From Abyssisolibacter fermentans (GTDB lineage: Bacteria > Bacillota > Clostridia > Tissierellales > MCWD3), in contig NZ_LOHE01000037.1 of assembly GCF_001559865.1 (NCBI RefSeq), positions 230,283 through 294,282 of the forward strand: a DNA stretch of 64,000 bases, given 5' to 3'. Made by a program: the position numbers and the translations under genes. This document shows, piece by piece, positions 53,998 to 62,973 of the stretch; the stretch's first letter is position 1, and each line of letters starts with the position of its first letter. The notes beneath the pieces were generated by a model that saw only the letters and a list, made by a program, of their open reading frames with translations, did not search any database and was not told the origin of the DNA.

Positions 53998-56118
53998 ATG
54001 ATTACAAGAGTTCAAAAAAGAAATGGTGATATTGTTGATTTTGACTTACATAAGATTCAAAATGCTATTTTTTCATCAGCGAAAACAGTTGGAGGAGACA
54101 ATATCAATGAATCAAAGAGATTAGCTGAAATGGTAGAAAATATAATATCAGAAGCTTTTGGAGTAGGAATTCCTTCAGTCGAAGACATTCAAGATATAGT
54201 AGAAAAAGTACTTATAGAAGAAGGTCATGCGAAAACAGCTAAAGCATATATTCTTTATAGAAGCAAACATGCTGAAATTAGAGAAAATAAAAATTTGTTC
54301 ATGGATGCAGAAAGCATGATTGATGAATATGTATCATTTGATGATTGGCGAATTAATGAAAATGCTAATATGGGTTTTAGTTTACAAGGATTAAATAATC
54401 ATATAGTAGATTCAATAACACAAAAATATTGGCTTAATAAGATCTATACTAAAGAGTTAAGAGATGCTCATATAAATGGAGATCTACACATACATGATTT
54501 AGGATTGTTAGCACCATATTGTTGTGGTTGGGATTTAGAATCAATATTGAATAATGGCTTTAAAGGAGCTTCAGGTAAATTGGAATCAAAACCACCAAAG
54601 CACTTAAAGTCTTTTTTAGGACAAATAGTTAACTGGTTATATACATTGCAAGGTGAAGCAGCAGGAGCACAAGCTGTAAGTTCATTAGATACTTATGTAG
54701 CACCATTTATATATTATGATAATTTATCATATTATGAAGTTAAAAAGTCAGTGCAAAGTTTTATATATAATTTAAATGTTCCAACTAGAGTAGGATTTCA
54801 AACTCCGTTTACAAATATAACGCTTGATGTAATATGTCATCCAATGCTAAAAAATATGCCTGTAACTATAGGTGGCAAAAGAATGGAAAAGACCTATGGA
54901 GAATTTCAGGATCAGATGGATATGTTTAATAAAGCTTTTTGTGAGGTAATGATGGAAGGAGATGGAGCGGGTAGAAGCTTTAGTTTTCCTATTCCTACAA
55001 TAAATATAACTAGAGATTTTCCTTGGGACTCTGAAATATCAAATTGTATCATGGAAATGACTAGAAAGTTTGGAACACCATATTTTGCTAACTTCATTAA
55101 TAGTGAACTTGATCCTGAGGATGTAAGAAGCATGTGTTGTAGATTACGTTTAGATAACAGAGAATTAAGAAGGCGAGGCGGAGGATTATTCGGAGCTAAT
55201 CCGCTAACAGGGTCAATTAATGTAGTAACATTGAACATGGGAAGAATAGGTTATTTATCAGAATCTAGAGAAGAATTCAAACAAAGAGTAAGGAGTTTAA
55301 TGGAAAAAGCTAAATTAATCTGTGAATTAAAAAGAACATCTTTAGAAAAATATATGGAAGCTGGTCTATATCCATATTCAAGATATTACTTACAAGGAGT
55401 TAAAGACTCACAAGGTGGTTATTATAAAAATCATTTTAGTACAATTGGGTTAAATGGAATGAATGAAGCATGTCTTAATTTATTAGGAGAAGATATAACT
55501 ACTGAAGAAGGACAGGAATTTGCTGTAGAAGTTATGGAATTTATGAATAAAGTAATACAAATTTTCCAAGAAGAAACTGGCAGTTTATGGAATTTAGAAG
55601 CATCTCCAGCTGAAGGGGCTGCATATAGATTTGCTAGAATGGATAAAAGGATGTATCCTAAAATAATAACTCAAGGTGATAAAGAGCCATATTATACAAA
55701 TTCAACACAACTTCCAGTGGGTCATACAAAAGACATATTTGAAGCAATTGAGTTACAAGAAAATTTACAGACACTTTATACTGGTGGAACAGTTTTTCAT
55801 GGATTTATGGGTGAAGAATTAGATAGTATCGAAACGGTGAAACTTTTATTACAAAGATGTTTTGAAAATAGTCGAATTCCTTATATAACTATAACACCTA
55901 CATATAGTATATGTAGTGAACACGGTTATTTGAGCGGGAATCAACCAGTTTGCCCTAAATGTAACAGTAAAACTGAAGTATGGACACGTGTTGTCGGATT
56001 CCATAGACCTATTCAATCGTGGAACAAAGGTAAGTTAGAAGAATTTAATGATAGACAGGAATTCGAAGCAAAAACCAGCTTAAAGCAAAATAAATCTGAT
56101 TTAGTAACAGTATTATAG
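53998..56118 (+). CDS. nrdD: Anaerobic ribonucleoside-triphosphate reductase
   Basis: 706-residue class III reductase that makes dNTPs under anoxia with a glycyl radical. An ATP-cone regulatory domain fills about 1-92 (ITRVQKRNGDIVDFD). The barrel follows, with HIHDLGLLAPYCCGWD. The C-terminal zinc site is CSEHGYLS and CPKCNSK, and the glycyl radical site is RVVGFHRP. Length is near the family norm. AAAGGGG precedes the ATG. The activase gene follows after nine bases. Confidence 0.95.
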   Translation: MITRVQKRNGDIVDFDLHKIQNAIFSSAKTVGGDNINESKRLAEMVENIISEAFGVGIPSVEDIQDIVEKVLIEEGHAKTAKAYILYRSKHAEIRENKNLFMDAESMIDEYVSFDDWRINENANMGFSLQGLNNHIVDSITQKYWLNKIYTKELRDAHINGDLHIHDLGLLAPYCCGWDLESILNNGFKGASGKLESKPPKHLKSFLGQIVNWLYTLQGEAAGAQAVSSLDTYVAPFIYYDNLSYYEVKKSVQSFIYNLNVPTRVGFQTPFTNITLDVICHPMLKNMPVTIGGKRMEKTYGEFQDQMDMFNKAFCEVMMEGDGAGRSFSFPIPTINITRDFPWDSEISNCIMEMTRKFGTPYFANFINSELDPEDVRSMCCRLRLDNRELRRRGGGLFGANPLTGSINVVTLNMGRIGYLSESREEFKQRVRSLMEKAKLICELKRTSLEKYMEAGLYPYSRYYLQGVKDSQGGYYKNHFSTIGLNGMNEACLNLLGEDITTEEGQEFAVEVMEFMNKVIQIFQEETGSLWNLEASPAEGAAYRFARMDKRMYPKIITQGDKEPYYTNSTQLPVGHTKDIFEAIELQENLQTLYTGGTVFHGFMGEELDSIETVKLLLQRCFENSRIPYITITPTYSICSEHGYLSGNQPVCPKCNSKTEVWTRVVGFHRPIQSWNKGKLEEFNDRQEFEAKTSLKQNKSDLVTVL

Positions 56119-56127
56119 GTGTTTGAT

Positions 56128-56811
56128 ATGATATTTCATGGGCATATAAAGAGTTCGTTTATTGATTACCCTGATAAAATATCGACTGTGTTATTTACTA
56201 AAGGCTGTAATTTCAGGTGTTCTTTTTGTCATAATGCAGAGCTTTTAGGGCAGTGGGAAAATGAATTGAATGAAAAATATATTTTTGATTTTCTTAATAA
56301 AAGGAAGAATTTTATAGATGCTGTGTGTGTTTCTGGAGGAGAAGTTACATTATATCCACAACTTTATGATTTTTTAAAAAAAGTAAAAGAATTAGGTTTC
56401 TTAGCAAAGATTGATACAAATGGTACTAATCCTGAAATGATTTATAAGCTATTAAATGAAGATTATATAGATTATATAGCTATGGATATTAAAGCACCAT
56501 TTGAAAAATATAAATCAGTAGTTAATGCAGATGCAGACATAAAAAAAATAAAAGATAGTATAGAAATTATAAGACAATCAAAAAAAGGTTATGAATTTAG
56601 AACTACCGTTTGTAAAGAACTATTAAGTGTAGAGGATATAATAAAAATAGCAGAATATTTAAAAGGCAGTAGTAAATATGCTATACAAAATTTTAGAGAT
56701 GGTGATAATGTATTAGTTGGAAAAGGTAAGCTAACTCCTTTTACAATAGAAGAACTAGATTTTTTAAAACAAAAGATAAATAATTATTTTAACAAATTGA
56801 TAATTAGATAA
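56128..56811 (+). CDS. Anaerobic ribonucleoside-triphosphate reductase activating protein
   Basis: 227-residue radical SAM activase (NrdG-like) that installs the glycyl radical on NrdD. The cluster motif is GCNFRCSFCHNAELL, and SGGEVTLYP is the GGE motif. It is longer than E. coli NrdG (154 residues) and belongs to the second, clostridial type. ATG at 56128 has AGGTG six bases upstream, overlapping the nrdD stop; a GTG at 56119 is possible. Confidence 0.92.
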   Translation: MIFHGHIKSSFIDYPDKISTVLFTKGCNFRCSFCHNAELLGQWENELNEKYIFDFLNKRKNFIDAVCVSGGEVTLYPQLYDFLKKVKELGFLAKIDTNGTNPEMIYKLLNEDYIDYIAMDIKAPFEKYKSVVNADADIKKIKDSIEIIRQSKKGYEFRTTVCKELLSVEDIIKIAEYLKGSSKYAIQNFRDGDNVLVGKGKLTPFTIEELDFLKQKINNYFNKLIIR

Positions 56812-56817
56812 ACTAAT

Positions 56818-56852
56818 AAAACCGACCTAAAGCATATTTTTTAGGTCGGTTT
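56818..56852 (+). terminator. Terminator of the nrdD-nrdG operon
   Basis: AAACCGACCTAAA pairs with TTTAGGTCGGTTT, followed by AGTTTAAG. Confidence 0.9.
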
Positions 56853-57108
56853 AGTTTAAGATAAAAAGTTTTTTTCAGAGATATATAATTAACAATTTAT
56901 ACCATTAATTTCAGACTATTTGTACAAAATTTTCATAATAGATAACTTTGCTAATATATAAAAGTGAATAAATAGATAAAATTTAAATAATATAAAAAAA
57001 AAACGAAAAAAACGAAAAAAATGAAGGAAAATAATGGAATACGGAGAATGTAAATAGTAACTAGAAAAAACCAAATTATTCATAGAAAATAAATACTTCT
57101 TTTAAATG
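56853..57108. other. Intergenic spacer with A-rich low-complexity tract
   Basis: Nothing coding seen. Around 56991-57022 runs of six to ten A are broken by CG (AAAAAACGAAAAAAACG). A half R3 motif, AAATTATTCATAGAAAAT, lies at 57072-57090. Confidence 0.4.
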
Positions 57109-57284
57109 AAGCTCATTCTTCGAATGAGTAAGCTATTCACATAAAATCATAGATTTTAGTTCTCTGTTTATAAGATATTCATTAAATTCTCGACATACCA
57201 ACTTGGTATGCCTTCTAATTCACTGAAATCTTATAATTCAGAAACTTACAGCATATTATCGGGAGTTATATGAATAATCAGGTT
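57109..57284 (-). repeat. Composite repeat block in reverse: R1(-), R4(-), R3(-)
   Basis: R1 at 57109-57169 with CTCATTC/GAATGAG hairpin, R4 at about 57170-57233 with the GACATACC/GGTATG core, R3 at 57234-57284 ending ATGAATAATCAGG. It ends 27 bases before the histidine kinase start, so it probably lies in that gene's leader. Confidence 0.75.
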
Positions 57285-57311
57285 TAAAAATTATAATAGG
57301 GAGTTATTAAA

Positions 57312-59507
57312 ATGAGAATTATGGGAAATTTTAATGGACTAAAAGAAAGACTGTATTCTTTTTTTAAAATTAACTTAAGGAAGAATTTATTCACACTAAA
57401 GTTAGTAATTCCATTAGCATGGGTATTCACAATATACTATATTTATACTCATAAAACAATTCCAAAATCCAATTTAATAATAAATATTATAGGTAGTTCT
57501 ATTATTTTATTAACAGGTTTTGCTTCAATTGAATCGTGTAAGACAGATTTTGAAAGAGATTTTGTATATATTCTTAATAATATAGCTAATTATATATGGA
57601 TCATAGATTTGAAAAAAAATAAAATAAAAGTATATTATAGACATGCTGATTACTTTGTTGATTGTAAAATAGGTTATGTGGAGACTTTGTATGATTTGCT
57701 ATATTTAATACACCCAGATGATAGAGGGGTAATTCATGATTTAATGGATAACAAATTTAAACATATTGAAGAAGCTTTTGAAACAGGAATGAGAATTAAA
57801 GGTTATGGTAACAGTTGGAGATTATTTAAAATAAAAGGAAATGTAACTCAAACAGAGTTTGCGTATGGTTTTGCGTATGATACAACTAATGAAGATAGAA
57901 GCAATAATAGAATAATTTTAAATAGTGAAAAAAAATTAAACAATTTAGTTCAAAATATGAATAGCAATTATATTTTAATAGAGTTAAATGATGATGGTAG
58001 CTTTGGTAAGCACCTGGACGCTAATGATAATTTGCTGAAAATTTTTAATTGTACAAGAGAAGATTTATTAAATAAAACTCCATATGAAATAAATATAAAA
58101 CCACATATAATAAAAAAATTAGAAAACATTGACATGAAAAACAATAATGAAATAGAGTATTCGTTTATTTGTAGTACAGGAGATGTTAGGCATGTATTAC
58201 TGAACAGATACGATATATGTATAAATGAAAAAAAAGCTGCAATAATAATATCTAAAGATATTACAAATATCAAAAATATGCAGTTAGATATTAAAAATAG
58301 TGAGGAGATTTATAGAATATTTTTCGAGATATTACCTGATGCTATCTTTGTAACTGAAAATGGTTTAATAACTTACGTAAATCCTGCAGGTGTAAGCATG
58401 TTTAAATTTAATAATAAAGAGGATTTGATAAATGAAAAGTTTATGTCGTTTATTCATCCAGAATATCATGATAAATTATATAACCTAAAAAAAGAAAATG
58501 ATAAAAAATATATCGAAGCTTTAGTAATTAATAATTATGGGCAAGAAACAAATGTTGAAATTGCATATTCTACATTTGTTGATGGTTCTTCTAAGGCAAA
58601 TACAGTAGTTATATTAAGAGATATAACAAAATATGTGCAGGCGCAGGAAAAAATGAATGATATAATTAATAAAAATACTGAATTTCTAAAACAGATTATA
58701 AGAGATTTTAAACTTAAGGAAGAATTATTTTCTAATTTATCACATGATTTCAAAACACCATTAAATATTATTTTAGGTGTTATACAATTACTTCGTAAAT
58801 TTAATGATGATTCTAATATAAAAAATAATGACCAAAAAGTTAAAAGATATTTATCTGTTATGAGCCAAAATTGTTTTAGACTTTTAAGATTAATAAATAA
58901 TTTAACTGATTTGGTTAAAAGCGATACTGGTTATTTAAATCTTAATCTTGAAAATGTCGATATAGTAAAATTGCTTGAAGATATAGTTATGTCAGTAGTG
59001 GAATTTGTTGAAAATAAAGGTGTTGAAATAGTATTTGATACAAATATTGAAGAAAAAATTATATTAATAGATATAGATAAAATTGAAAGAACTATACTCA
59101 ATTTATTATCAAACGCTATTAAAAACTGTAAAAAAGGTGATTTAATAAAGGTAAATTTGATTTGTAATGATAGTAATATAAGGATTGTCGTAGAAGATAC
59201 AGGTACGGGTATACCAAAAGATAAATTAAAATGTATATTTGAAAGATTTAGTCATTTTGACAAATCTAGAGGTGGCAGTATTAATGGCAGTGGAATTGGT
59301 CTTACTCTAGTAAAATCATTTGTAGATCTTCATAACGGTAAGATACATGTAGAAAGTGAATTAAATGTTGGAACAAAATTTTATATTGACATACCATTTA
59401 ATCAGGCTGATAAAGAAAAAAATGTTAATAATAATATGGTAATAAAGGATTCAAATATGATATTAGAAAGAATAAATCATGAATTATCTGATATTTATTT
59501 AGATTAA
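57312..59507 (+). CDS. Membrane-anchored PAS-domain sensor histidine kinase (orphan)
   Basis: 731 residues. Two membrane helices near the N-terminus (about 28-46 and 54-72) bracket a very short outside loop. PAS-like domains follow (about 90-190, 205-315 and 328-440), then HisKA with LFSNLSHDFKTPLNIIL and the catalytic ATPase with N box NLLSNAIKNC, EDTGTGIPKDKL, F box FERF and GSGIGLTLVKSF. The conserved His is intact. AGGGAG precedes the ATG. No response regulator is adjacent; the ANTAR regulator 8 kb away is only one conceivable partner. Confidence 0.9.
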   Translation: MRIMGNFNGLKERLYSFFKINLRKNLFTLKLVIPLAWVFTIYYIYTHKTIPKSNLIINIIGSSIILLTGFASIESCKTDFERDFVYILNNIANYIWIIDLKKNKIKVYYRHADYFVDCKIGYVETLYDLLYLIHPDDRGVIHDLMDNKFKHIEEAFETGMRIKGYGNSWRLFKIKGNVTQTEFAYGFAYDTTNEDRSNNRIILNSEKKLNNLVQNMNSNYILIELNDDGSFGKHLDANDNLLKIFNCTREDLLNKTPYEINIKPHIIKKLENIDMKNNNEIEYSFICSTGDVRHVLLNRYDICINEKKAAIIISKDITNIKNMQLDIKNSEEIYRIFFEILPDAIFVTENGLITYVNPAGVSMFKFNNKEDLINEKFMSFIHPEYHDKLYNLKKENDKKYIEALVINNYGQETNVEIAYSTFVDGSSKANTVVILRDITKYVQAQEKMNDIINKNTEFLKQIIRDFKLKEELFSNLSHDFKTPLNIILGVIQLLRKFNDDSNIKNNDQKVKRYLSVMSQNCFRLLRLINNLTDLVKSDTGYLNLNLENVDIVKLLEDIVMSVVEFVENKGVEIVFDTNIEEKIILIDIDKIERTILNLLSNAIKNCKKGDLIKVNLICNDSNIRIVVEDTGTGIPKDKLKCIFERFSHFDKSRGGSINGSGIGLTLVKSFVDLHNGKIHVESELNVGTKFYIDIPFNQADKEKNVNNNMVIKDSNMILERINHELSDIYLD

Positions 59508-59614
59508 TATGCACTTATTTATAGTATTTATAAATATAGTCTATCTGAAGCAGAAAAATTAATATATCATTTTGACAGAAGCTTTACTTTGAGAGGTAAC
59601 ACCAATAAAGAACG

Positions 59615-59640
59615 TTGTCTCAAAATAAGCTTTGAGACAA
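59615..59640 (+). terminator. Hairpin after the histidine kinase gene
   Basis: TTGTCTCAAA (59615-59624) pairs with TTTGAGACAA (59631-59640); followed by TTATAG, a weak T-tract. Confidence 0.6.
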
Positions 59641-59645
59641 TTATA

Positions 59646-59674
59646 GAGAACTCAATTTTGATTAAATTGCTTAC
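59646..59674 (+). repeat. Degenerate R1 fragment
   Basis: GAGAACTCAATTTTGATTAA then ATTGCTTAC: the first hairpin and conserved boxes of R1 can be followed, but the second hairpin is lost. Confidence 0.4.
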
Positions 59675-59798
59675 AGCTGAAGGGATATAGAAATGATTGA
59701 TTGAAATTTTTTGTAAAATGAATAGAAATATTAATTCAATTATTTGAGAAGAATATGTCTAGTTAGTTTTAGACAAGCTTATATTTGAGTTGGGAGTA

Positions 59799-60614
59799 TT
59801 ATTTTTTCCAGTTCAAATATTTTTTTTCGAAAACAGATATTATTTTGTACATTATAGATGCTAGTATTGCTAGTATTATGACGCTCAACATAACCAAGTC
59901 CATTTTAAATACTTGGCTACCATAAACTATAAGGTAACCTATACCGGCTTTAGAAACTAAAAATTCACCGACTATAACGCCTACCCAAGATAATCCTATA
60001 TTTATTTTTAAACAATTTATCATTGAAGGTATACTTGCAGGTAAAATTGCCATTTTAAAAACTTGATATTTAGATGCACCAAATGCTTTAAGCATTTTTA
60101 TAATGTTACTGTCTACTTGCATGAAAGCAGTGTATACGTTCATTATGGTAACAACAATAGATATAGATATGGCAGTTACAATTATTCCAGAATAACCAGC
60201 ACCAACCCAGAGAATGATTATTGGAGCTAAAGCTGTTTTTGGTAGACTGTTAAATACAACAAGATATGGATCTAATACTTTTGATAAAAAAGAAGATATC
60301 CATAATGCTATGGCTATTATTATCCCAAGCAAAGTACCAATAGTAAATCCAGCTATATTTTCTAGTAGAGATACACATAAATGATTCAATAATGAGCCAT
60401 TTTTAAATAGTTTTACCATAAGTTTAATGATTGCAGAAGGATAGCTTGTAAGAAAGGTTTCAATCCATCCAAAATTTGCAGCTATTTGCCAATAAGCTAT
60501 TAATATAATTAAAATTGCTATTTGAGTTATAAATATCATCTTTTTCATTCGGTTATGCTTTTTAATAAAATTTATATGTTCAAGTGTTGGCTTCTTATTA
60601 TTTGACATGAACAT
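59799..60614 (-). CDS. ABC transporter permease (SsuC/TauC/NrtB family)
   Basis: 271 residues, about six membrane helices; the cytoplasmic EAA-type loop is seen as KAFGASKYQVFKMAILPASIP. Members import nitrate, sulfonates, taurine, thiamine precursors or similar small solutes. Its start overlaps the ATPase gene end by 17 bases. Two ATGs are possible: 60614 (AAGGAG four bases away) or 60608 (ten bases away). No periplasmic-type binding protein gene is in the neighbourhood, so the substrate is open. Confidence 0.88.
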   Translation of the reverse strand: MFMSNNKKPTLEHINFIKKHNRMKKMIFITQIAILIILIAYWQIAANFGWIETFLTSYPSAIIKLMVKLFKNGSLLNHLCVSLLENIAGFTIGTLLGIIIAIALWISSFLSKVLDPYLVVFNSLPKTALAPIIILWVGAGYSGIIVTAISISIVVTIMNVYTAFMQVDSNIIKMLKAFGASKYQVFKMAILPASIPSMINCLKINIGLSWVGVIVGEFLVSKAGIGYLIVYGSQVFKMDLVMLSVIILAILASIMYKIISVFEKKYLNWKK

Positions 60615-61350
60615 CCAACTCCTTCCATATCTTGTTGAAATAATATTTGAATTCAGGAGCTTCTCTACTAATTATTGGACTTTTTTGATTATTAGGGCAG
60701 GTTAATTTAATAGATATGATATCTTTTATATATGCTGGTCTGTTAGATAAAACAATTATTCTATCTGCCATACTTACTGCTTCAGATATATCATGTGTAA
60801 CCATTAAAGCAGTTTTATTTTCTTTTTTTAGAATAATACCTATTTCATCAGCTATAGCAAGTCGTGTTTGATAATCAAGAGCAGAAAAAGGTTCATCCAA
60901 TAATAAAAATTCCGGATGAATAGCGAGAGTTCTAATCAAAGCTACCCTTTGTCTCATACCACCTGAAAGCTGTCTAGGATAGTTATACATAAAATCTCCA
61001 AGACCATATGTATATAAAAGTTTTTTTACATAACTTATCCTTTCCTTAGTTATTTTATTTTGAATTTCTAGTCCTATAAGAGTATTGTTTAGTATGTTTC
61101 TCCATTCAAACAAATAATCTTTTTGAAACATATAGCCAGTTTTTTTATTTAATTCAACCTTACCTGATGAAGGTTGAATTAGGTTTGAAATAATAGATAA
61201 GAGAGTTGATTTGCCACAACCGCTTGGTCCTACTATTATAACTATTTCACCTTCATATACATCAAAAGATATATTATTTAGTACTTCTATCTCATCTTCT
61301 AATGTATGATAAGTCATAGATAGATTTTTTACTTCAAGAATTTTATTCAT
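60598..61350 (-). CDS. ABC transporter ATP-binding protein (SsuB/TauB/NrtD family)
   Basis: 250 residues. Walker A GPSGCGKSTLL, Q-loop GYMFQKDYLFEWRN, signature RQLSGGMRQRVALIRTLA, Walker B FLLLDEPFSALD and H-loop MVTHDISEAVSM are complete. GGAGGC precedes the ATG. It is the first gene of the two-gene operon on this strand and energises the permease. Confidence 0.9.
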   Translation of the reverse strand: MNKILEVKNLSMTYHTLEDEIEVLNNISFDVYEGEIVIIVGPSGCGKSTLLSIISNLIQPSSGKVELNKKTGYMFQKDYLFEWRNILNNTLIGLEIQNKITKERISYVKKLLYTYGLGDFMYNYPRQLSGGMRQRVALIRTLAIHPEFLLLDEPFSALDYQTRLAIADEIGIILKKENKTALMVTHDISEAVSMADRIIVLSNRPAYIKDIISIKLTCPNNQKSPIISREAPEFKYYFNKIWKELDVHVK

Positions 61351-61423
61351 AATAGCCTCCTTGTGTAAGGAATATAAACTTAATTATTCATATTATTTTA
61401 CTATAAAAAGAATCAAATGTTTA

Positions 61424-61484
61424 ACACTGATTATTTATATAACTTTGAATAGTATGCTGTATAATTTTCTATGAATAATCTAGG
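61424..61484 (+). repeat. R3 repeat copy upstream of the ABC importer genes
   Basis: Begins CACTGATTATTTATATAACT, contains AATAGTATGCTGTATA and ends ATGAATAATCTAGG, a full-length R3 with imperfect terminal complementarity. Confidence 0.6.
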
Positions 61485-61588
61485 TTTAATATGTTTATAT
61501 AAGAGTACAGATATTTTGCTCATATTGTTTTTCTATAAATAATATTGGTATTATATTATATTCAAATATAAGCTTGTGGTGAAAATTA

Positions 61589-61627
61589 AAAGTCATGCAT
61601 TATTTAATTACAGATAATGTATGACTT
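61589..61627 (-). terminator. Hairpin terminator of the 25-residue ORF on the minus strand
   Basis: AAAGTCATGCATTAT (61589-61603) pairs with ATAATGTATGACTTT (61613-61627) with one G-U pair. On the minus strand it is followed by TAATTTTCACC, a usable T-rich tail, 30 bases beyond the stop of the small ORF. Confidence 0.65.
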
Positions 61628-61656
61628 TAATAAAGAGTATAAAATTATTATTTAGA

Positions 61657-61734
61657 TTAGCATGTTAGATAAGCTCCTAAACATCCAAATATTTTTTTAT
61701 AGAAGCCTATTGATTCATCAATTATAGCAATCAA
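61657..61734 (-). CDS. 25-residue Cys-containing small peptide (candidate)
   Basis: TTG-initiated frame with AGGAG seven bases upstream, ending IFGCLGAYLTC just before TAA. The N-terminal half is mixed (MIAIIDESIGFYKK), the C-terminal half hydrophobic with Cys at 18 and 25. It has its own terminator, so it may be an independent transcript. No family recognised; it could be a signalling or antimicrobial peptide, but no processing enzyme adjoins it. Confidence 0.45.
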   Translation of the reverse strand: MIAIIDESIGFYKKIFGCLGAYLTC

Positions 61735-61746
61735 TTTATTTCTCCT

Positions 61747-61976
61747 GCTAATTTTGATTTACTAAATTTTAATAATGTTATATTATTTAATAAATGGATT
61801 TTTTAAAAGGGAGATTTAGTATGTTTTAAAAAGTTATGTGCTAAGAACAAGTAAATCACTTATTTATAGTATCACATCAACGTCTGAATTGGGCGTAACA
61901 AATTATGAACTAGCATTTAAAACAGCATAGTTTGTCAAAATCATAGCTGTATAGCTTAAAATATAGGAGGTAAAAA
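61747..61976 (+). other. Spacer before the aldose epimerase-like gene
   Basis: A+T-rich. A ribosome-like GGGAG at 61810 is followed by ATG TTT TAA, which encodes nothing useful. No clear hairpin or promoter assigned. Confidence 0.4.
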
Positions 61977-62834
61977 ATGCAAATAAGTAATGACAAAATT
62001 AGTATTAGTGTAAGAGATAAGGGAGCAGAACTGACAAGTATCAAATCATTAGAAAATAATAAAGAGTTTTTGTGGCAAGCTGATCCGAATTTTTGGGGTA
62101 AACATGCACCAATATTGTTTCCTGTAATAGGTACTATGAAAGATGGTGAGTATGAATATAATGGGAAAACATATCAAATGACAAAGCATGGGTTTGCGAG
62201 AGATCTAGACTTTGAATTTGTATCAGAAACTAAAGATACATTAAAATATGTGTTAAAAGCTAATGATTATACTTTAAAAATGTATCCATTTGAATTTGAA
62301 CTATATGTAATGTATAAACTTGAAAGCAATAAAATAATTCTTACATATGAAGTATTTAACATGAAGGATGAAGATATGTATTTTTCAATAGGAGGACATC
62401 CTGCATTTAACTGCGATATAGAAGGTGGAAATGCTTATTTAGAATTTGAGAAAGAGGAAAATTTCATTTCTAGAATAGTAGATGGTAAAAATGGTTTAGT
62501 ATCACCTAATACTATAAAAGTTAAAAATAATAAAAATCAAATACATTTAAGCTATGATTTATTTAATAATGATGCATTGATATTTGAAAATTTGAATTCA
62601 AACTCTATAGTTATTAGAAATACAAAAACAAATGATAGTGTTAAAATGACTCATACAGGTTTTCCATACATGGGAATATGGACTAAACCGGCACCATTCA
62701 TATGTTTAGAACCTTGGTATGGCATAGCTGATTATTATAATACTAATAAAAAACTTGAAGATAAGATTGGTATTAGAAAATTAAAAGGGAATGAAAGTTT
62801 TGCTTGTAGTTATAGTATTGAACTAAATTGTTAA
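61977..62834 (+). CDS. Aldose 1-epimerase family protein (LacX-like)
   Basis: 285-residue protein with a galactose-mutarotase-like beta-sandwich. Segments supporting this are GAELTSIKSLENNKEFLWQ, FPVIGTMKDGEYEY, KHGFARDLDFEF and SIGGHPAFNCDI, where the histidines correspond to active-site positions; CLEPWYGIAD lies near the end. AGGAGG precedes the ATG. The true sugar substrate of this branch is generally unknown. It stands alone. Confidence 0.88.
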   Translation: MQISNDKISISVRDKGAELTSIKSLENNKEFLWQADPNFWGKHAPILFPVIGTMKDGEYEYNGKTYQMTKHGFARDLDFEFVSETKDTLKYVLKANDYTLKMYPFEFELYVMYKLESNKIILTYEVFNMKDEDMYFSIGGHPAFNCDIEGGNAYLEFEKEENFISRIVDGKNGLVSPNTIKVKNNKNQIHLSYDLFNNDALIFENLNSNSIVIRNTKTNDSVKMTHTGFPYMGIWTKPAPFICLEPWYGIADYYNTNKKLEDKIGIRKLKGNESFACSYSIELNC

Positions 62835-62973
62835 CAATTTAATTGAAATTATTAATAGATTCTGATATTATTGAGGATAAATATAAATTGGATTCTAGAT
62901 TAGGTAGTTGCAAAACTAAAATATAAAAAATGTAGATTAACTTTTAATGTTTAGCTCATAAGTTTTGGGCGAG

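Noticed and set aside
61801..61830. ATG behind GGGAG upstream of the aldose epimerase-like gene
   Set aside because: The frame ends after two codons (ATG TTT TAA).
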